DNA of 64,000 nt, from NCBI RefSeq assembly GCF_011045095.1, contig NZ_JAALDL010000004.1, forward strand, positions 1 through 64,000, in the 5' to 3' direction. How positions within the stretch are numbered: the stretch's first letter is position 1; each line of letters begins with the position of its first letter. The position numbers and the translations under genes are program-made. The DNA is from Grimontia sedimenti (GTDB taxonomy: Bacteria > Pseudomonadota > Gammaproteobacteria > Enterobacterales > Vibrionaceae). Positions 55,192 to 63,410 of the stretch are shown in pieces. The notes beneath the pieces are model-generated. The model ran no database searches and was not told the origin of the DNA. It worked only from the letters and a program-made list of their open reading frames with translations.

Positions 55192-56079
55192 TTAACGTGC
55201 TTTGACAACAGGCTGTTTGACGCCCCGTTGTTTCGCTGCGACCAGTGTATTTTTGATAAGGCAGGCGATGGTCATTGGACCAATACCTCCCGGTACAGGT
55301 GTTATTGCCTTGCAGATATCAGCAACATCCGCAAAGTTAACGTCTCCCACCAGCTTGCGTTTGCCGTCTTTTTCAATGGCGTTGATACCGACATCTAAAA
55401 CTACTGCGCCGGGTTTGACCCATGCCCTATCCACCAACTCGGGCACACCCACAGCAGCTACGAGAATATCGGCTTGTTTGCAGAGATTGGCAGCATCCAT
55501 CGTTTTTGAATGCACCACGGTGACAGTGCAGTTAGCCTGAAGCAGCAGGCTCGCCATGGGTTTGCCTACGATATTGGAACGGCCTACGACAACAGCATGT
55601 TTCCCAGACAAGTCGCCGACTTCCCTTTTCAGAATTTCAAGGCAGCCTAGAGGCGTACAAGGGATAAGATGCGCTTGTCCTGTTGCCAATTGCCCGACGT
55701 TCATGGGGTGAAAACCGTCTACATCTTTTTCAGGTGTGATCAGGTTGATAATGCGTTCTTCTGAGAGATGCGCAGGCAAAGGGAGTTGAACCAGAATGCC
55801 ATCGATATCATCACGCTCATTCAGCTCGCTCACTACCTTATCAAGCGCTTGCTGAGAGCAAGATGCGTCCAAATGAGTAACCACCGAATGCAGCCCTGCT
55901 TTTTCAGCGGTCCGGATTTTGTTACGAACATAAATGGCACTAGCAGGATCTTCTCCCACCAGCACCACTGCCAGCCCAGGTTGCTGATATCCCTGTCCAG
56001 TCCTTGCTTTCACTTCTTCAGCCATCTCTTCAACCAAACGCTCGGCTAGCTGACGGCCATCAATGACATTCACAGACAC
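55192..56079 (-). CDS. folD: Methylene-THF dehydrogenase/methenyl-THF cyclohydrolase FolD
   Basis: The product has about 295 residues with FolD signatures: PGLAVVLVGEDPASAIYVRNK (in part), DGILVQLPLPAH, the NADP site VVGRSNIVGKPMASLLL and the C-terminal TPVPGGIGPMTIACLIKN (in part). It converts the methylene-THF made by sarcosine oxidase to formyl-THF. There is no ATG; GTG codons at 56085, 56079 and 56073 are possible starts, and 56079 is best placed after AGAGG. It lies within the purU-folD-sox operon, so it is probably a dedicated second FolD. Confidence 0.9.
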   Translation of the reverse strand: MSVNVIDGRQLAERLVEEMAEEVKARTGQGYQQPGLAVVLVGEDPASAIYVRNKIRTAEKAGLHSVVTHLDASCSQQALDKVVSELNERDDIDGILVQLPLPAHLSEERIINLITPEKDVDGFHPMNVGQLATGQAHLIPCTPLGCLEILKREVGDLSGKHAVVVGRSNIVGKPMASLLLQANCTVTVVHSKTMDAANLCKQADILVAAVGVPELVDRAWVKPGAVVLDVGINAIEKDGKRKLVGDVNFADVADICKAITPVPGGIGPMTIACLIKNTLVAAKQRGVKQPVVKAR

Positions 56080-56094
56080 AGTCACCTCTGCTGA

Positions 56095-56955
56095 CTATTG
56101 GAAGACGACGGTTTTGTTACCGTACATGAACACGCGATGTTCGAGATGAAGTCTGACAGCCTGCGCGAGTGCGATGGTTTCGGTATCCCGACCAACCGCC
56201 ACTAATCTGTCTGAAGAATAAGTGTGGCCGACAGGCTGAACGCTCTGCTGAATGATTGGGCCTTCATCAAGATCAGAGGTGACGTAGTGTGCCGTGGCGC
56301 CAATCAGCTTCACACCGCGGGCATGCGCCTGATGATAAGGCTTGGCACCTTTAAAACTTGGCAAGAATGAATGATGGATATTGATGGCCTTACCGTGCAG
56401 TTTTTTACAGAGTTCGTCTGAGAGGATCTGCATGTAACGGGCAAGGATAACAAGCTCAGTGTCTGTCTCTTGAATGACATCCAAAAGTGCAGCTTCTTGT
56501 CTCGGCTTGTTTTCAGAATTGATAGGTAGCCAGATAAAACGGATACCGGCTCGCTCCACAATCGGTCGCAGGTCTTTATGGTTGGAAACAACCGCAGTCA
56601 CTTCCATTGGCAACTCGCCATTTTCGTGTCTGTAGAGCAAATCCTTCAAACAATGGTCGAACTTACTCACCATGATGAGCACGCGCATAGGCTTTTCGAC
56701 ATCAAAGAATTCCCAGTCCATATGGAATCGACTGACCTGTTCTTCAAATCCTTCTCGGATCATCTCCAGATCAATATCCGGTGATTCAATCCTACACACA
56801 GCACGCATAAAGAAATTGCCATTTTCCTCATCATCAAACTGATGCAGCTCGGAGATATAGCAGCTAAGACCCGCCAAATAGGAAGTGACTGCCGCAAGAA
56901 TCCCACTCGATGCATCACACGTTGCCTTGAGAATAAACTCCTTTGACTCTTGCAT
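56095..56955 (-). CDS. purU: Formyltetrahydrofolate deformylase PurU
   Basis: The 286-residue protein has an N-terminal ACT domain (about 8-85, FILKATCDASSGILAAVTSY) and a formyl-transferase-like catalytic domain with AINIHHSFLPSFKGAKPYHQ and ATAHYVTSDLDEGPIIQQ (both in part), carrying the Asn-His-Asp triad. It hydrolyses 10-formyl-THF to THF and formate, so it regenerates THF for sarcosine oxidase. It is the first gene of the operon, divergent from the IclR regulator. Confidence 0.92.
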   Translation of the reverse strand: MQESKEFILKATCDASSGILAAVTSYLAGLSCYISELHQFDDEENGNFFMRAVCRIESPDIDLEMIREGFEEQVSRFHMDWEFFDVEKPMRVLIMVSKFDHCLKDLLYRHENGELPMEVTAVVSNHKDLRPIVERAGIRFIWLPINSENKPRQEAALLDVIQETDTELVILARYMQILSDELCKKLHGKAINIHHSFLPSFKGAKPYHQAHARGVKLIGATAHYVTSDLDEGPIIQQSVQPVGHTYSSDRLVAVGRDTETIALAQAVRLHLEHRVFMYGNKTVVFQ

Positions 56956-57004
56956 GTTCCATCCTGTTGGTTGCTTTACGTACTTTTCGTTTTGATATGT
57001 GATT

Positions 57005-57071
57005 TGTCATTAAATTGACAGTACGAATGGACATGAACGCAAAATGAACACATATTTTATTCATATTTGAA
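57005..57071. promoter_or_regulatory. Putative operator region between purU and the IclR gene
   Basis: The 141-base divergent region contains a perfect inverted repeat TGTCA-N6-TGACA (57005-57020), and nearby ATGAA (57044-57048)/TTCAT (57060-57064) and TTCA-TATT-TGAA (57060-57071) dyads. IclR proteins commonly bind palindromes in such divergent promoters, so these are candidate sites. Confidence 0.4.
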
Positions 57072-57096
57072 CTTTTCATTTACATATGAGGAAAAA

Positions 57097-57852
57097 ATGA
57101 GCAAAGCGGACTATCAGGTTCAGTCCTTGGCAAAGGGGTTGGAAATCATAGAACTGTTCGATGCGGAGCACCGAATTCTCAGCACCAATGACTTTGCTGA
57201 GCGTTTGGGTGTCAGCCAGTCGTCTATCTACCGGATCGTCCAAACTTTGCTGGATAAAAACTACCTGCGAAAAGTCGCCAGAAACGCCTATACCTTGGGT
57301 CCTCAGGTGGTTTCGCGCGGGTTTTCTTTTTTGGCTGGGCTGGATTTAGTCGACATTGCAGCCCCTCACCTAAAGAAGCTGAGAGATGACACCAGTATCT
57401 CCTGTCATTTGGCAGTAAGGGACGGTCTGGAAACGCTATATGTATACCGGGCACAGGCTTCACAAAGGCTGTCAGTCAATATTCCTTTGGGAACCCGACT
57501 ACCTTGCCATACCAATGCAATGGGCCGAATTTTGCTTCAACAACTGAGCAACATAGAGCTCAGCGCGGTGTATCAATCCATTCATCTGGATATGTACCCT
57601 AAGCCCCACCCCCAGACCTTTCCTGAACTTAAACACCTGCTAGCGACAGAAAAGAAACAGGGCTTTGCCCTGAATCGCTCCGATAACGCAACTGCGATTG
57701 CTGCGCCCATCACTGATTATCTGGGTAACATTATCGCAGCCATCAACATTTCAGGCGCTGAGCAAATTATGGATAAGCGGCACCAATTTGAAGCGGCCAA
57801 AGAGAGTCTTCTTAACACCGCCAAAGCCATTTCCTGCGAAGCACCTGCTTAG
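57097..57852 (+). CDS. IclR-family transcriptional regulator
   Basis: The 251-residue protein has an N-terminal winged helix (about 8-70, SLAKGLEIIELFD, NDFAERLGVSQSSIYRIVQT in part) and a C-terminal IclR effector domain (about 85-250, HLAVRDGLETLYVYRA, LPCHTNAMGRILL, FALNRSDNATAIAAPI). GAGG at 57088-57091 fixes the ATG at 57097. Being divergent from purU-folD-soxBDAG, it is the likely regulator of sarcosine catabolism. Confidence 0.9.
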   Translation: MSKADYQVQSLAKGLEIIELFDAEHRILSTNDFAERLGVSQSSIYRIVQTLLDKNYLRKVARNAYTLGPQVVSRGFSFLAGLDLVDIAAPHLKKLRDDTSISCHLAVRDGLETLYVYRAQASQRLSVNIPLGTRLPCHTNAMGRILLQQLSNIELSAVYQSIHLDMYPKPHPQTFPELKHLLATEKKQGFALNRSDNATAIAAPITDYLGNIIAAINISGAEQIMDKRHQFEAAKESLLNTAKAISCEAPA

Positions 57853-57869
57853 TGTTCAGCAAGAATAAC

Positions 57870-57895
57870 AAGACCACCCTCTCGGTGGTCTTTTT
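57870..57895 (+). terminator. Terminator of the IclR gene
   Basis: AAGACCACC (57870-57878) pairs with GGTGGTCTT (57884-57892) around CTCTC, followed by T residues. It may also end the converging atoA transcript. Confidence 0.92.
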
Positions 57896-57918
57896 GTTTT
57901 TAGTCATCCCAAAATAAA

Positions 57919-58599
57919 TTAGCTTGTAGGTAATTGCATCGGGCGCAAATTCGGTGATACCAACAAAGTCGCTTCCGTGGCAGCCTGGACCTCGTCAATG
58001 GAAAATTCTGGCGCAAGCTCAGTTAAAACCATGCCGTTTTCGTTTATTTCAAACACGCCCATTTCCGTCACAATCAGATTCACCTGATTGGCAGCAGTCA
58101 GAGGCAAAGAGCACTGTTTCAACAATTTCGGCTGACCTTTCACCGTGTGCTCCATGGCGACAATCACCTTCTTCGCGCCGACAACCAAATCCATCGCGCC
58201 GCCCATGCCGGGCACCATTTTCCCTGGGATAATCCAGTTGGCGAGATTCCCGCGCTCGTCCACTTGCAGCGCCCCCAGCACCGTCGCATCGACATGACCA
58301 CCACGGATAATGGCGAATGAGTCCGCACTGTTGAAGCAACAGGCACCGTCGACAGCGGTAATATGCTGGCCTCCTGCATTGACCAAATCAGCATCTTTGG
58401 TGGCTTCACAAGCCAGTTGATCGATACCGAGCAGTCCGTTCTCAGCTTGAAGCAGCAACTCGACTTCTTTGTCGACATGGTTCGCCACCAGCGTTGGCAG
58501 GCCAATACCAAGGTTCACGATATCGCCATCTTTCATCTCACGGGCAACACGCCATGCAATGCGGTGGCGGACGGTCTCTTTATCCAGTTGCGCTGTCAT
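57919..58599 (-). CDS. atoA: 3-oxoacid CoA-transferase subunit B (AtoA)
   Basis: The 226-residue product is the beta subunit of a family I CoA-transferase: catalytic Glu in LLLQAENGLLGI, GDIVNLGIGLPTLVANHVDK (in part), and GGAMDLVVGAKKVIVAMEH. It moves CoA between acetyl-CoA (or another acyl-CoA) and acetoacetate. GGAGG precedes the ATG at 58599, which overlaps the atoD stop. It is last in the atoB-atoD-atoA operon. Confidence 0.91.
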   Translation of the reverse strand: MTAQLDKETVRHRIAWRVAREMKDGDIVNLGIGLPTLVANHVDKEVELLLQAENGLLGIDQLACEATKDADLVNAGGQHITAVDGACCFNSADSFAIIRGGHVDATVLGALQVDERGNLANWIIPGKMVPGMGGAMDLVVGAKKVIVAMEHTVKGQPKLLKQCSLPLTAANQVNLIVTEMGVFEINENGMVLTELAPEFSIDEVQAATEATLLVSPNLRPMQLPTS

Positions 58600-59282
58600 T
58601 GGTTGTCCTCCACTAAGCACTGACCGACGTAGCTGTGATCAACAAGGATGTGATCAACAAAGATACTTGGCGTGTGAACCGCCTCTGGCTCAATATCGCC
58701 TAGCTCAACAAGCTGCTCTGGCTCCACAATCACCGTCTCTGCTGCAGTCGCCATTAACGGGTTAAAGTTCTGGGTCGTTTTGCTGTAAAAGACGTTCCCA
58801 CGACGATCGACTTTCGAACCCCGGATCAGCGCCAAATGCGCTTTCAGCGGCGTTTCCAACAGGTAGGCTTTACCATCGACTTCAATCACCCGCTTGTTCT
58901 CCGCCACAATGGTGCCAAGCCCAGTAGGCGTAAGCACGCCACCCAAACCTGCACCACCGCTTCGAATACGTTCTGCCAGCGTACCTTGGGGAACCAGCTC
59001 GACTTCAAGCGTGCCATCGTTCATTTGCTTGCCCGTTTCAGGGTTGGTGCCGATATGAGAGGCATACAGCTTCTTCACCCGCTTCTCTGCAATAAGGCGG
59101 CTTGAACCTCGACCGGGAGAGCCGGTATCTGTGGTGATCAAGGTGATGTCTTTAATGTCTTTTTTGATCAGAAGATCAATCAGGCGTTCTGGAGCGCCTG
59201 TTGCCATAAAGCCTCCAATCATAATGGTCATGCCATCGTGCAAAATGCTTTCTATCTGTTGAGCGGTCGCGGCTTTTTTCAT
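58596..59282 (-). CDS. atoD: 3-oxoacid CoA-transferase subunit A (AtoD)
   Basis: The 228-residue alpha subunit has the family signature GMTIMIGGFMATGAPERLID (in part), SHIGTNPETGKQM, LVPQGTLAERIRSGGAGLGG and LTPTGLGT. It acts with AtoA. The ATG at 59282 fits the usual N-terminus; a GTG nine bases upstream is possible. It starts 13 bases after the thiolase stop. Confidence 0.91.
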   Translation of the reverse strand: MKKAATAQQIESILHDGMTIMIGGFMATGAPERLIDLLIKKDIKDITLITTDTGSPGRGSSRLIAEKRVKKLYASHIGTNPETGKQMNDGTLEVELVPQGTLAERIRSGGAGLGGVLTPTGLGTIVAENKRVIEVDGKAYLLETPLKAHLALIRGSKVDRRGNVFYSKTTQNFNPLMATAAETVIVEPEQLVELGDIEPEAVHTPSIFVDHILVDHSYVGQCLVEDNQ

Positions 59283-59295
59283 GGTGTTCACGCCC

Positions 59296-60501
59296 TCAGC
59301 AACGTTTCAGGATTAACGCGGTGCCCATACCGCCACCGATACACAAGGAGGCAAGACCATGGTCCTTTTCGGTGCGTTGCAGTTGGTAAACCAGCGTCGT
59401 CACGATCCGATTGCCAGACGCGCCAATAGGATGACCAAGGGCTATCGCCCCGCCGCTGAGGTTGCTGCGCTCAACCAACCAGTTTTCATCGACATGGTGT
59501 GCTTCTGCCAGCCCCTGAATCACGCCCAAAGCTTGCGCAGCAAAGGCTTCGTTAAGCTCGAATACGTCAATGTCCTCGATGGTCATTTTGGCTTTCTTCA
59601 AGGTATTAGCGACTGCAGAAACTGGGCCGAGTCCCATGATTTCGGGGGCAAGCGCACCTTGGCCGTATTCCACCAGCTCTGCCAGAGGCTTGAGATTGTG
59701 TTGCTTCACCGCACTTTCTGATGCCAGCAGAATAGCCGAAGCGCCATCGTTGATACCGGAGGCGTTACCAGCAGTGACGCTGCCTTGTTTATCGAACGCG
59801 GGACGAAGTGCCTGCAAGCCTTCTAAGGTGGCATTGGCCTTTGGGTATTCGTCGTCTTTCACTTCAAACTGGCGTTTGCGCTCTACAACGGTAATTGAAG
59901 CAATTTCTGCCGCAAAGTGGCCTTTTTCGATCGCGTTAACCGCTTTCTGTTGGCTATTTAGTGCGAATTCATCCTGCGCTTCACGGCTGATATTGCATTG
60001 GGTCGCGACGTTTTCAGCCGTCACGCCCATGTGGTAGTGATGGAAGGCATCGGTCAAACCGTCTTTGATGATGCTATCTTCCTGCATTTGATGACCCATA
60101 CGAACGCCACGGCGGATTTGCCCTGACGTTACGTATGCGGCATTGGACATGCTTTCCATGCCGCAGGTCAGCACAAGGTTAGCGTCACCGGCGCGGATAT
60201 GACTGGCACCGTCCATAATCGCTTTCATGCCGCTGCCGCAAATCATGTTAAGGGTGTATGCAGGAACCGTATCTGGCACGCCCGCCTTGATAGCAGCTTG
60301 TCGACCCGGCCCCATGCCAACGCCACCTGTCAGCACGTTACCAACGATCACTTCGTCGATGTGCTCAGGTTCAACACCCGCTTGCTCAACCACCGCTTTC
60401 ATCGCGTGCGCGCCGAGGTCAACGCCTGATAGTGACGCCAGAGAGCCGTTAAAGCTGCCGATTGGCGTGCGCTTTGCCGCCACAATAAAGATGCGTTCCA
60501 T
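59296..60501 (-). CDS. atoB: Acetyl-CoA acetyltransferase (thiolase, AtoB)
   Basis: The 401-residue protein is a degradative/biosynthetic acetoacetyl-CoA thiolase: nucleophile Cys in NMICGSGMKAIMDG, NEAFAAQALGVIQ, GHPIGASGNRI and the C-terminal CIGGGMGTALIL. With AtoAD it turns acetoacetate into two acetyl-CoA. The ATG at 60501 (MERIFIVAAKRTPIGSF) matches the family start; another ATG lies nine bases upstream. It is first in the operon. A LysR gene lies upstream on the same strand across the palindromic repeat. Confidence 0.93.
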   Translation of the reverse strand: MERIFIVAAKRTPIGSFNGSLASLSGVDLGAHAMKAVVEQAGVEPEHIDEVIVGNVLTGGVGMGPGRQAAIKAGVPDTVPAYTLNMICGSGMKAIMDGASHIRAGDANLVLTCGMESMSNAAYVTSGQIRRGVRMGHQMQEDSIIKDGLTDAFHHYHMGVTAENVATQCNISREAQDEFALNSQQKAVNAIEKGHFAAEIASITVVERKRQFEVKDDEYPKANATLEGLQALRPAFDKQGSVTAGNASGINDGASAILLASESAVKQHNLKPLAELVEYGQGALAPEIMGLGPVSAVANTLKKAKMTIEDIDVFELNEAFAAQALGVIQGLAEAHHVDENWLVERSNLSGGAIALGHPIGASGNRIVTTLVYQLQRTEKDHGLASLCIGGGMGTALILKRC

Positions 60502-60611
60502 ACCGCCCATACTCCCATATCCACTGTTTGGTTTTCAGTGTATGGAAGAGGCGAAAGTGGCGATATAGGCAGAAATTCAAAGCGGCTTTGCGAAAATGCA
60601 AAGCAAAAGAA

Positions 60612-60787
60612 TATACCCAAACAACCTGAAGATGCAGGATTCAGCGAGATTGACTGGCGTTGTGATCGCGGCGTTCCTTTGCCGGTGTAGTCATCTCCAT
60701 CAAAAAGGAACAACAAAGAGCACGGCGTCAGTCAACTCGCCCGAAGGGAGGCCATCAATGCGCGCAGCTTCAGGTCGTTTGGGTATA
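60612..60787. repeat. Long palindromic repeat (TATACCCAAAC... family)
   Basis: Left arm 60612-60633 and inverted right arm 60766-60787 share the ends of the repeat at 14533. Inner inverted pairs, such as TTGACTGGCG with CGTCAGTCAA, make the whole 176 bases an imperfect long hairpin. It carries no ORF and ends three bases from the LysR stop codon. Confidence 0.85.
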
Positions 60788-60790
60788 ATA

Positions 60791-61681
60791 TCAGCAGGGG
60801 TTTTCCAGCAGAAAGTCCTTGAACTTGCTGGCAACGGGAGAGGCAACCCCAGAAGGGTGATAATAGAGATTAAGACTCCAAGTACTGGTTTCAAAGTCTT
60901 GCATCAGCGGGACAAGCGCGCCATTTTTAATCGCAGGTTCAGTCACAAATTTTGGCAGATAAGCCACACCAGCCCCTTGAGTCACGCCACGAAGCAACAG
61001 GTCGCTGTCGTTCACTTCAATGGTTTTCGGCACTTTCATGACGATGGTTTCCACGCCTTTTTGGAAAATCCATTCGTTACTGCCCGTGAGTGTGGTCGCC
61101 ACCAGACAGGCATGATCCTGCAAATCTTCCGGCTGCGTCGGTAAGCCCTGCTTTTCTGTGTAGTTGGGAGAAGCGACGACCATAAAGGGGGAAGCCAACA
61201 GTTCCCGCTTAACCAGCATAAGATCCTTTTCTCTATAACCCTGAAACCGCGCGTTAGCACTGATCATCAAATCGCTGGTACTGGCATGGTCGAGCGCCCA
61301 GGGCGTGACATTGATATTGAACGTCACTTTCGGGTTGAGTCTGGAATACTCGGTGATTTTATCCATCAGGTAATGGTTGGCATAAACCGGCGTGCAGGCG
61401 ATATTGATGTGGCCTTTCTCATGGTCCTGAAAGCCTTCCAGCTTACGGCTGATGCGTTCGGCTCGGTCGACAATGGGCGAGAACTCTTCATAAAGCGTCT
61501 GGCCAGCTGGGGTGGCTTCTAAAAGGCGGTTGGAACGATGGCAAAGTGTCGTGCCGAAATGCTGCTCTAGCTCCTGTAGCCAGCGACTGCCTGCCGACAC
61601 TGAAACGTTAAACTGGCGCGCTGCAGAGGAAATAGACCCAGTGCGGATCACATAGATAAAGAACGCCATTTTATCGAGCAT
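60791..61681 (-). CDS. LysR-family transcriptional regulator
   Basis: The 296-residue protein has an N-terminal LysR helix-turn-helix (FFIYVIRTGSISSAARQFNV, in part, then SAGSRWLQELEQHFGTTLCH) and a C-terminal substrate-binding domain (HINIACTPVYANHYLMDKI, GAGVAYLPKFV). GGAGAG precedes the ATG. It is upstream of and co-directional with atoB-atoD-atoA, so it may regulate them, although most LysR genes are divergent from their targets. Confidence 0.9.
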   Translation of the reverse strand: MLDKMAFFIYVIRTGSISSAARQFNVSVSAGSRWLQELEQHFGTTLCHRSNRLLEATPAGQTLYEEFSPIVDRAERISRKLEGFQDHEKGHINIACTPVYANHYLMDKITEYSRLNPKVTFNINVTPWALDHASTSDLMISANARFQGYREKDLMLVKRELLASPFMVVASPNYTEKQGLPTQPEDLQDHACLVATTLTGSNEWIFQKGVETIVMKVPKTIEVNDSDLLLRGVTQGAGVAYLPKFVTEPAIKNGALVPLMQDFETSTWSLNLYYHPSGVASPVASKFKDFLLENPC

Positions 61682-61804
61682 GGAATCTCTCCGAAGCTGA
61701 GTCAGAACATGTGCTAAATCTCTTTGTAAAATATTCGGTTAACTTTTGCACGTGCGTCACGGGCAGTTTTTGGATTTGTTCCGAACTCAACAAGCAGATA
61801 CAAC

Positions 61805-61829
61805 AAAGCCCAGCATCCTGCTGGGCTTT
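61805..61829 (-). terminator. Terminator of the porin gene
   Basis: AAAGCCCAGC (61805-61814) pairs with GCTGGGCTTT (61820-61829) around ATCCT. On the minus strand the stem ends in TTTGTTG, 39 bases beyond the porin stop. Confidence 0.85.
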
Positions 61830-61867
61830 AAAGACAGTGCGAAGTTTAAGCGTGTTTTACTGATTGA

Positions 61868-62932
61868 TTACCAGTATACGCGTGCACCGATTGCGTACTT
61901 AGTTTCGCTATCAGTTGCGCTAGGCGCTACGCTGAAACCGTCGTTTTTGTTGTTTTTATAACCAGCAGTCACACCGTCTGAGTAACCCATCTCAGCCCAC
62001 AGGCGGAAGTAAGAGTTAAACTTGTGCACTGCACCTACATATACGTTGGTGTAGTCATCTTTTGCTGAAGCCTGAACATCATCTGCACTCAGTTCAACTT
62101 CTGAATATTCGTAACCACCATACACTGCAGACTTGTCAGACAGGCCGTAGTTTAGTGCCAGTGTGTAACCTTCACGATCCAGGTCTACTGCAAGTGCACT
62201 ACTCTCGATGCTGCTGTTTGCGTACTGAACGCCCACTGTCAGGTCACCGAATGAACGCTCTGCCCAAAGGGTGTAGTAAAGGTCATCTACACTGCCTGAG
62301 CTAACTTTCAGTGTGGTGCTGTCGTTGACTTTGTAGTCAAAAGCACCGTGCTCTTGCTCAGCAGAAGAAACACCTGCGGTGAATGAGAAGCCCGCGATAT
62401 CTTTGCTAACAAACAGCTCTGCAACTTCTGCCGATGCGCCGTCTTCTGGCAGGCCGTAGCTTGCATCAAATGTCGCAAAATCAGTTTCCAGGATATAGCG
62501 AATTGCGCTGTCGTGCTTACCACCAGAAACAGTACCTTCTACAATGTGAGAACCACCGAACCAGTATGAGTTGTCAACACCCCACAGGTCATCAGCAGTC
62601 AGGTATTGTTTACCCAGAATCACTTTGCCGAAGTCACCGGTAAAGCCGAAGTAGCCCAAGCGGTTAGCCATTGCATCTTTGTCATAGCTGATGCTGTATT
62701 CAAGTCTTGCGAACACATCAACGTCTTCAGTCACAGTGTAAAGAGCGTTGACACCGGCACGTGAACTGCCGTCGTTCAGCGTCAAATCTTCATCTGGAGA
62801 TTTAGCCAGAGTAGCGCGAAGTTGACCGTAAACCTCTACCGAACCAGCGTCGCCGCTGTATGCTTCAAATGCGTTTACATTGCCTGCTAAAAGTACTGCC
62901 GGGATTGCTACTGCTAAAAGTGTCTTTTTCAT
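61868..62932 (-). CDS. General outer-membrane porin (Vibrio OmpU/OmpC-like)
   Basis: The 354-residue product has a signal peptide ending GNVNA, then a trimeric porin barrel of alternating strands: FEAYSGDAGSVEVYGQLRAT, YTVTEDVDVFARLEYSISYD, LGYFGFTGDFGKVILGKQY, ending YAIGARVYW with a terminal aromatic residue (Trp rather than the usual Phe). AGGAACG precedes the ATG at 62932; a longer frame of 13 residues has no support. It should be a diffusion channel for small solutes. The long A+T-rich upstream region suggests complex regulation. Confidence 0.9.
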   Translation of the reverse strand: MKKTLLAVAIPAVLLAGNVNAFEAYSGDAGSVEVYGQLRATLAKSPDEDLTLNDGSSRAGVNALYTVTEDVDVFARLEYSISYDKDAMANRLGYFGFTGDFGKVILGKQYLTADDLWGVDNSYWFGGSHIVEGTVSGGKHDSAIRYILETDFATFDASYGLPEDGASAEVAELFVSKDIAGFSFTAGVSSAEQEHGAFDYKVNDSTTLKVSSGSVDDLYYTLWAERSFGDLTVGVQYANSSIESSALAVDLDREGYTLALNYGLSDKSAVYGGYEYSEVELSADDVQASAKDDYTNVYVGAVHKFNSYFRLWAEMGYSDGVTAGYKNNKNDGFSVAPSATDSETKYAIGARVYW

Positions 62933-63410
62933 AGAATACGTTCCTGTATTTCTTATAAATTCCATTTGCAAAATGCTGCGAGATGAAAATTAACATTCTG
63001 AAAACACAGAGTTCAACGCTATAAAAATTAACAAAATAAGCTATTGACAGTTACATTGACCATAAATTACTCAGTTATCTATTCTTCATAAAATTCCTTC
63101 TTATTTGAATACACAGTCACAAAAGTGAAACAAAACCACATTTAGTGAGGTTAATCATTCACCTTTGAATCAACAAAACCTCAGTGATAACAATCCATTA
63201 ACCGCTCAATAATTAACCAATATTCACCCTGAGAGCAGAAATGTGATTTGCGACACACTTCTCGATATGAGCAAATTATCATTAGTCGTTTCATCCTATT
63301 TCTTCGCGCCATGGCGAAAATTGCGTGTAACACGCCGCCGTAGTTGTTGACACGGCGAATACCACAAGCCCGATCAATTGATAACTTGAATGCTTTGTTG
63401 GTGATAAAGG
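62933..63410. other. Long A+T-rich region upstream of the porin
   Basis: This 478-base stretch has no supported gene. It must contain the porin promoter (minus strand); no clear boxes were assigned. A CRP-like site lies at 63242-63257. Confidence 0.45.
63242..63257. promoter_or_regulatory. Candidate CRP-binding site
   Basis: TGTGA-TTTGCG-ACACA matches the CRP consensus TGTGA-N6-TCACA at 9 of 10 half-site bases. It is about 310 bases upstream of the porin start, which is far for direct control. Confidence 0.27.

Noticed and set aside
60596-61144. 182-codon plus-strand ORF through the palindromic repeat and lysR
   Set aside because: It reads antisense through lysR and a non-coding hairpin, with no domain.
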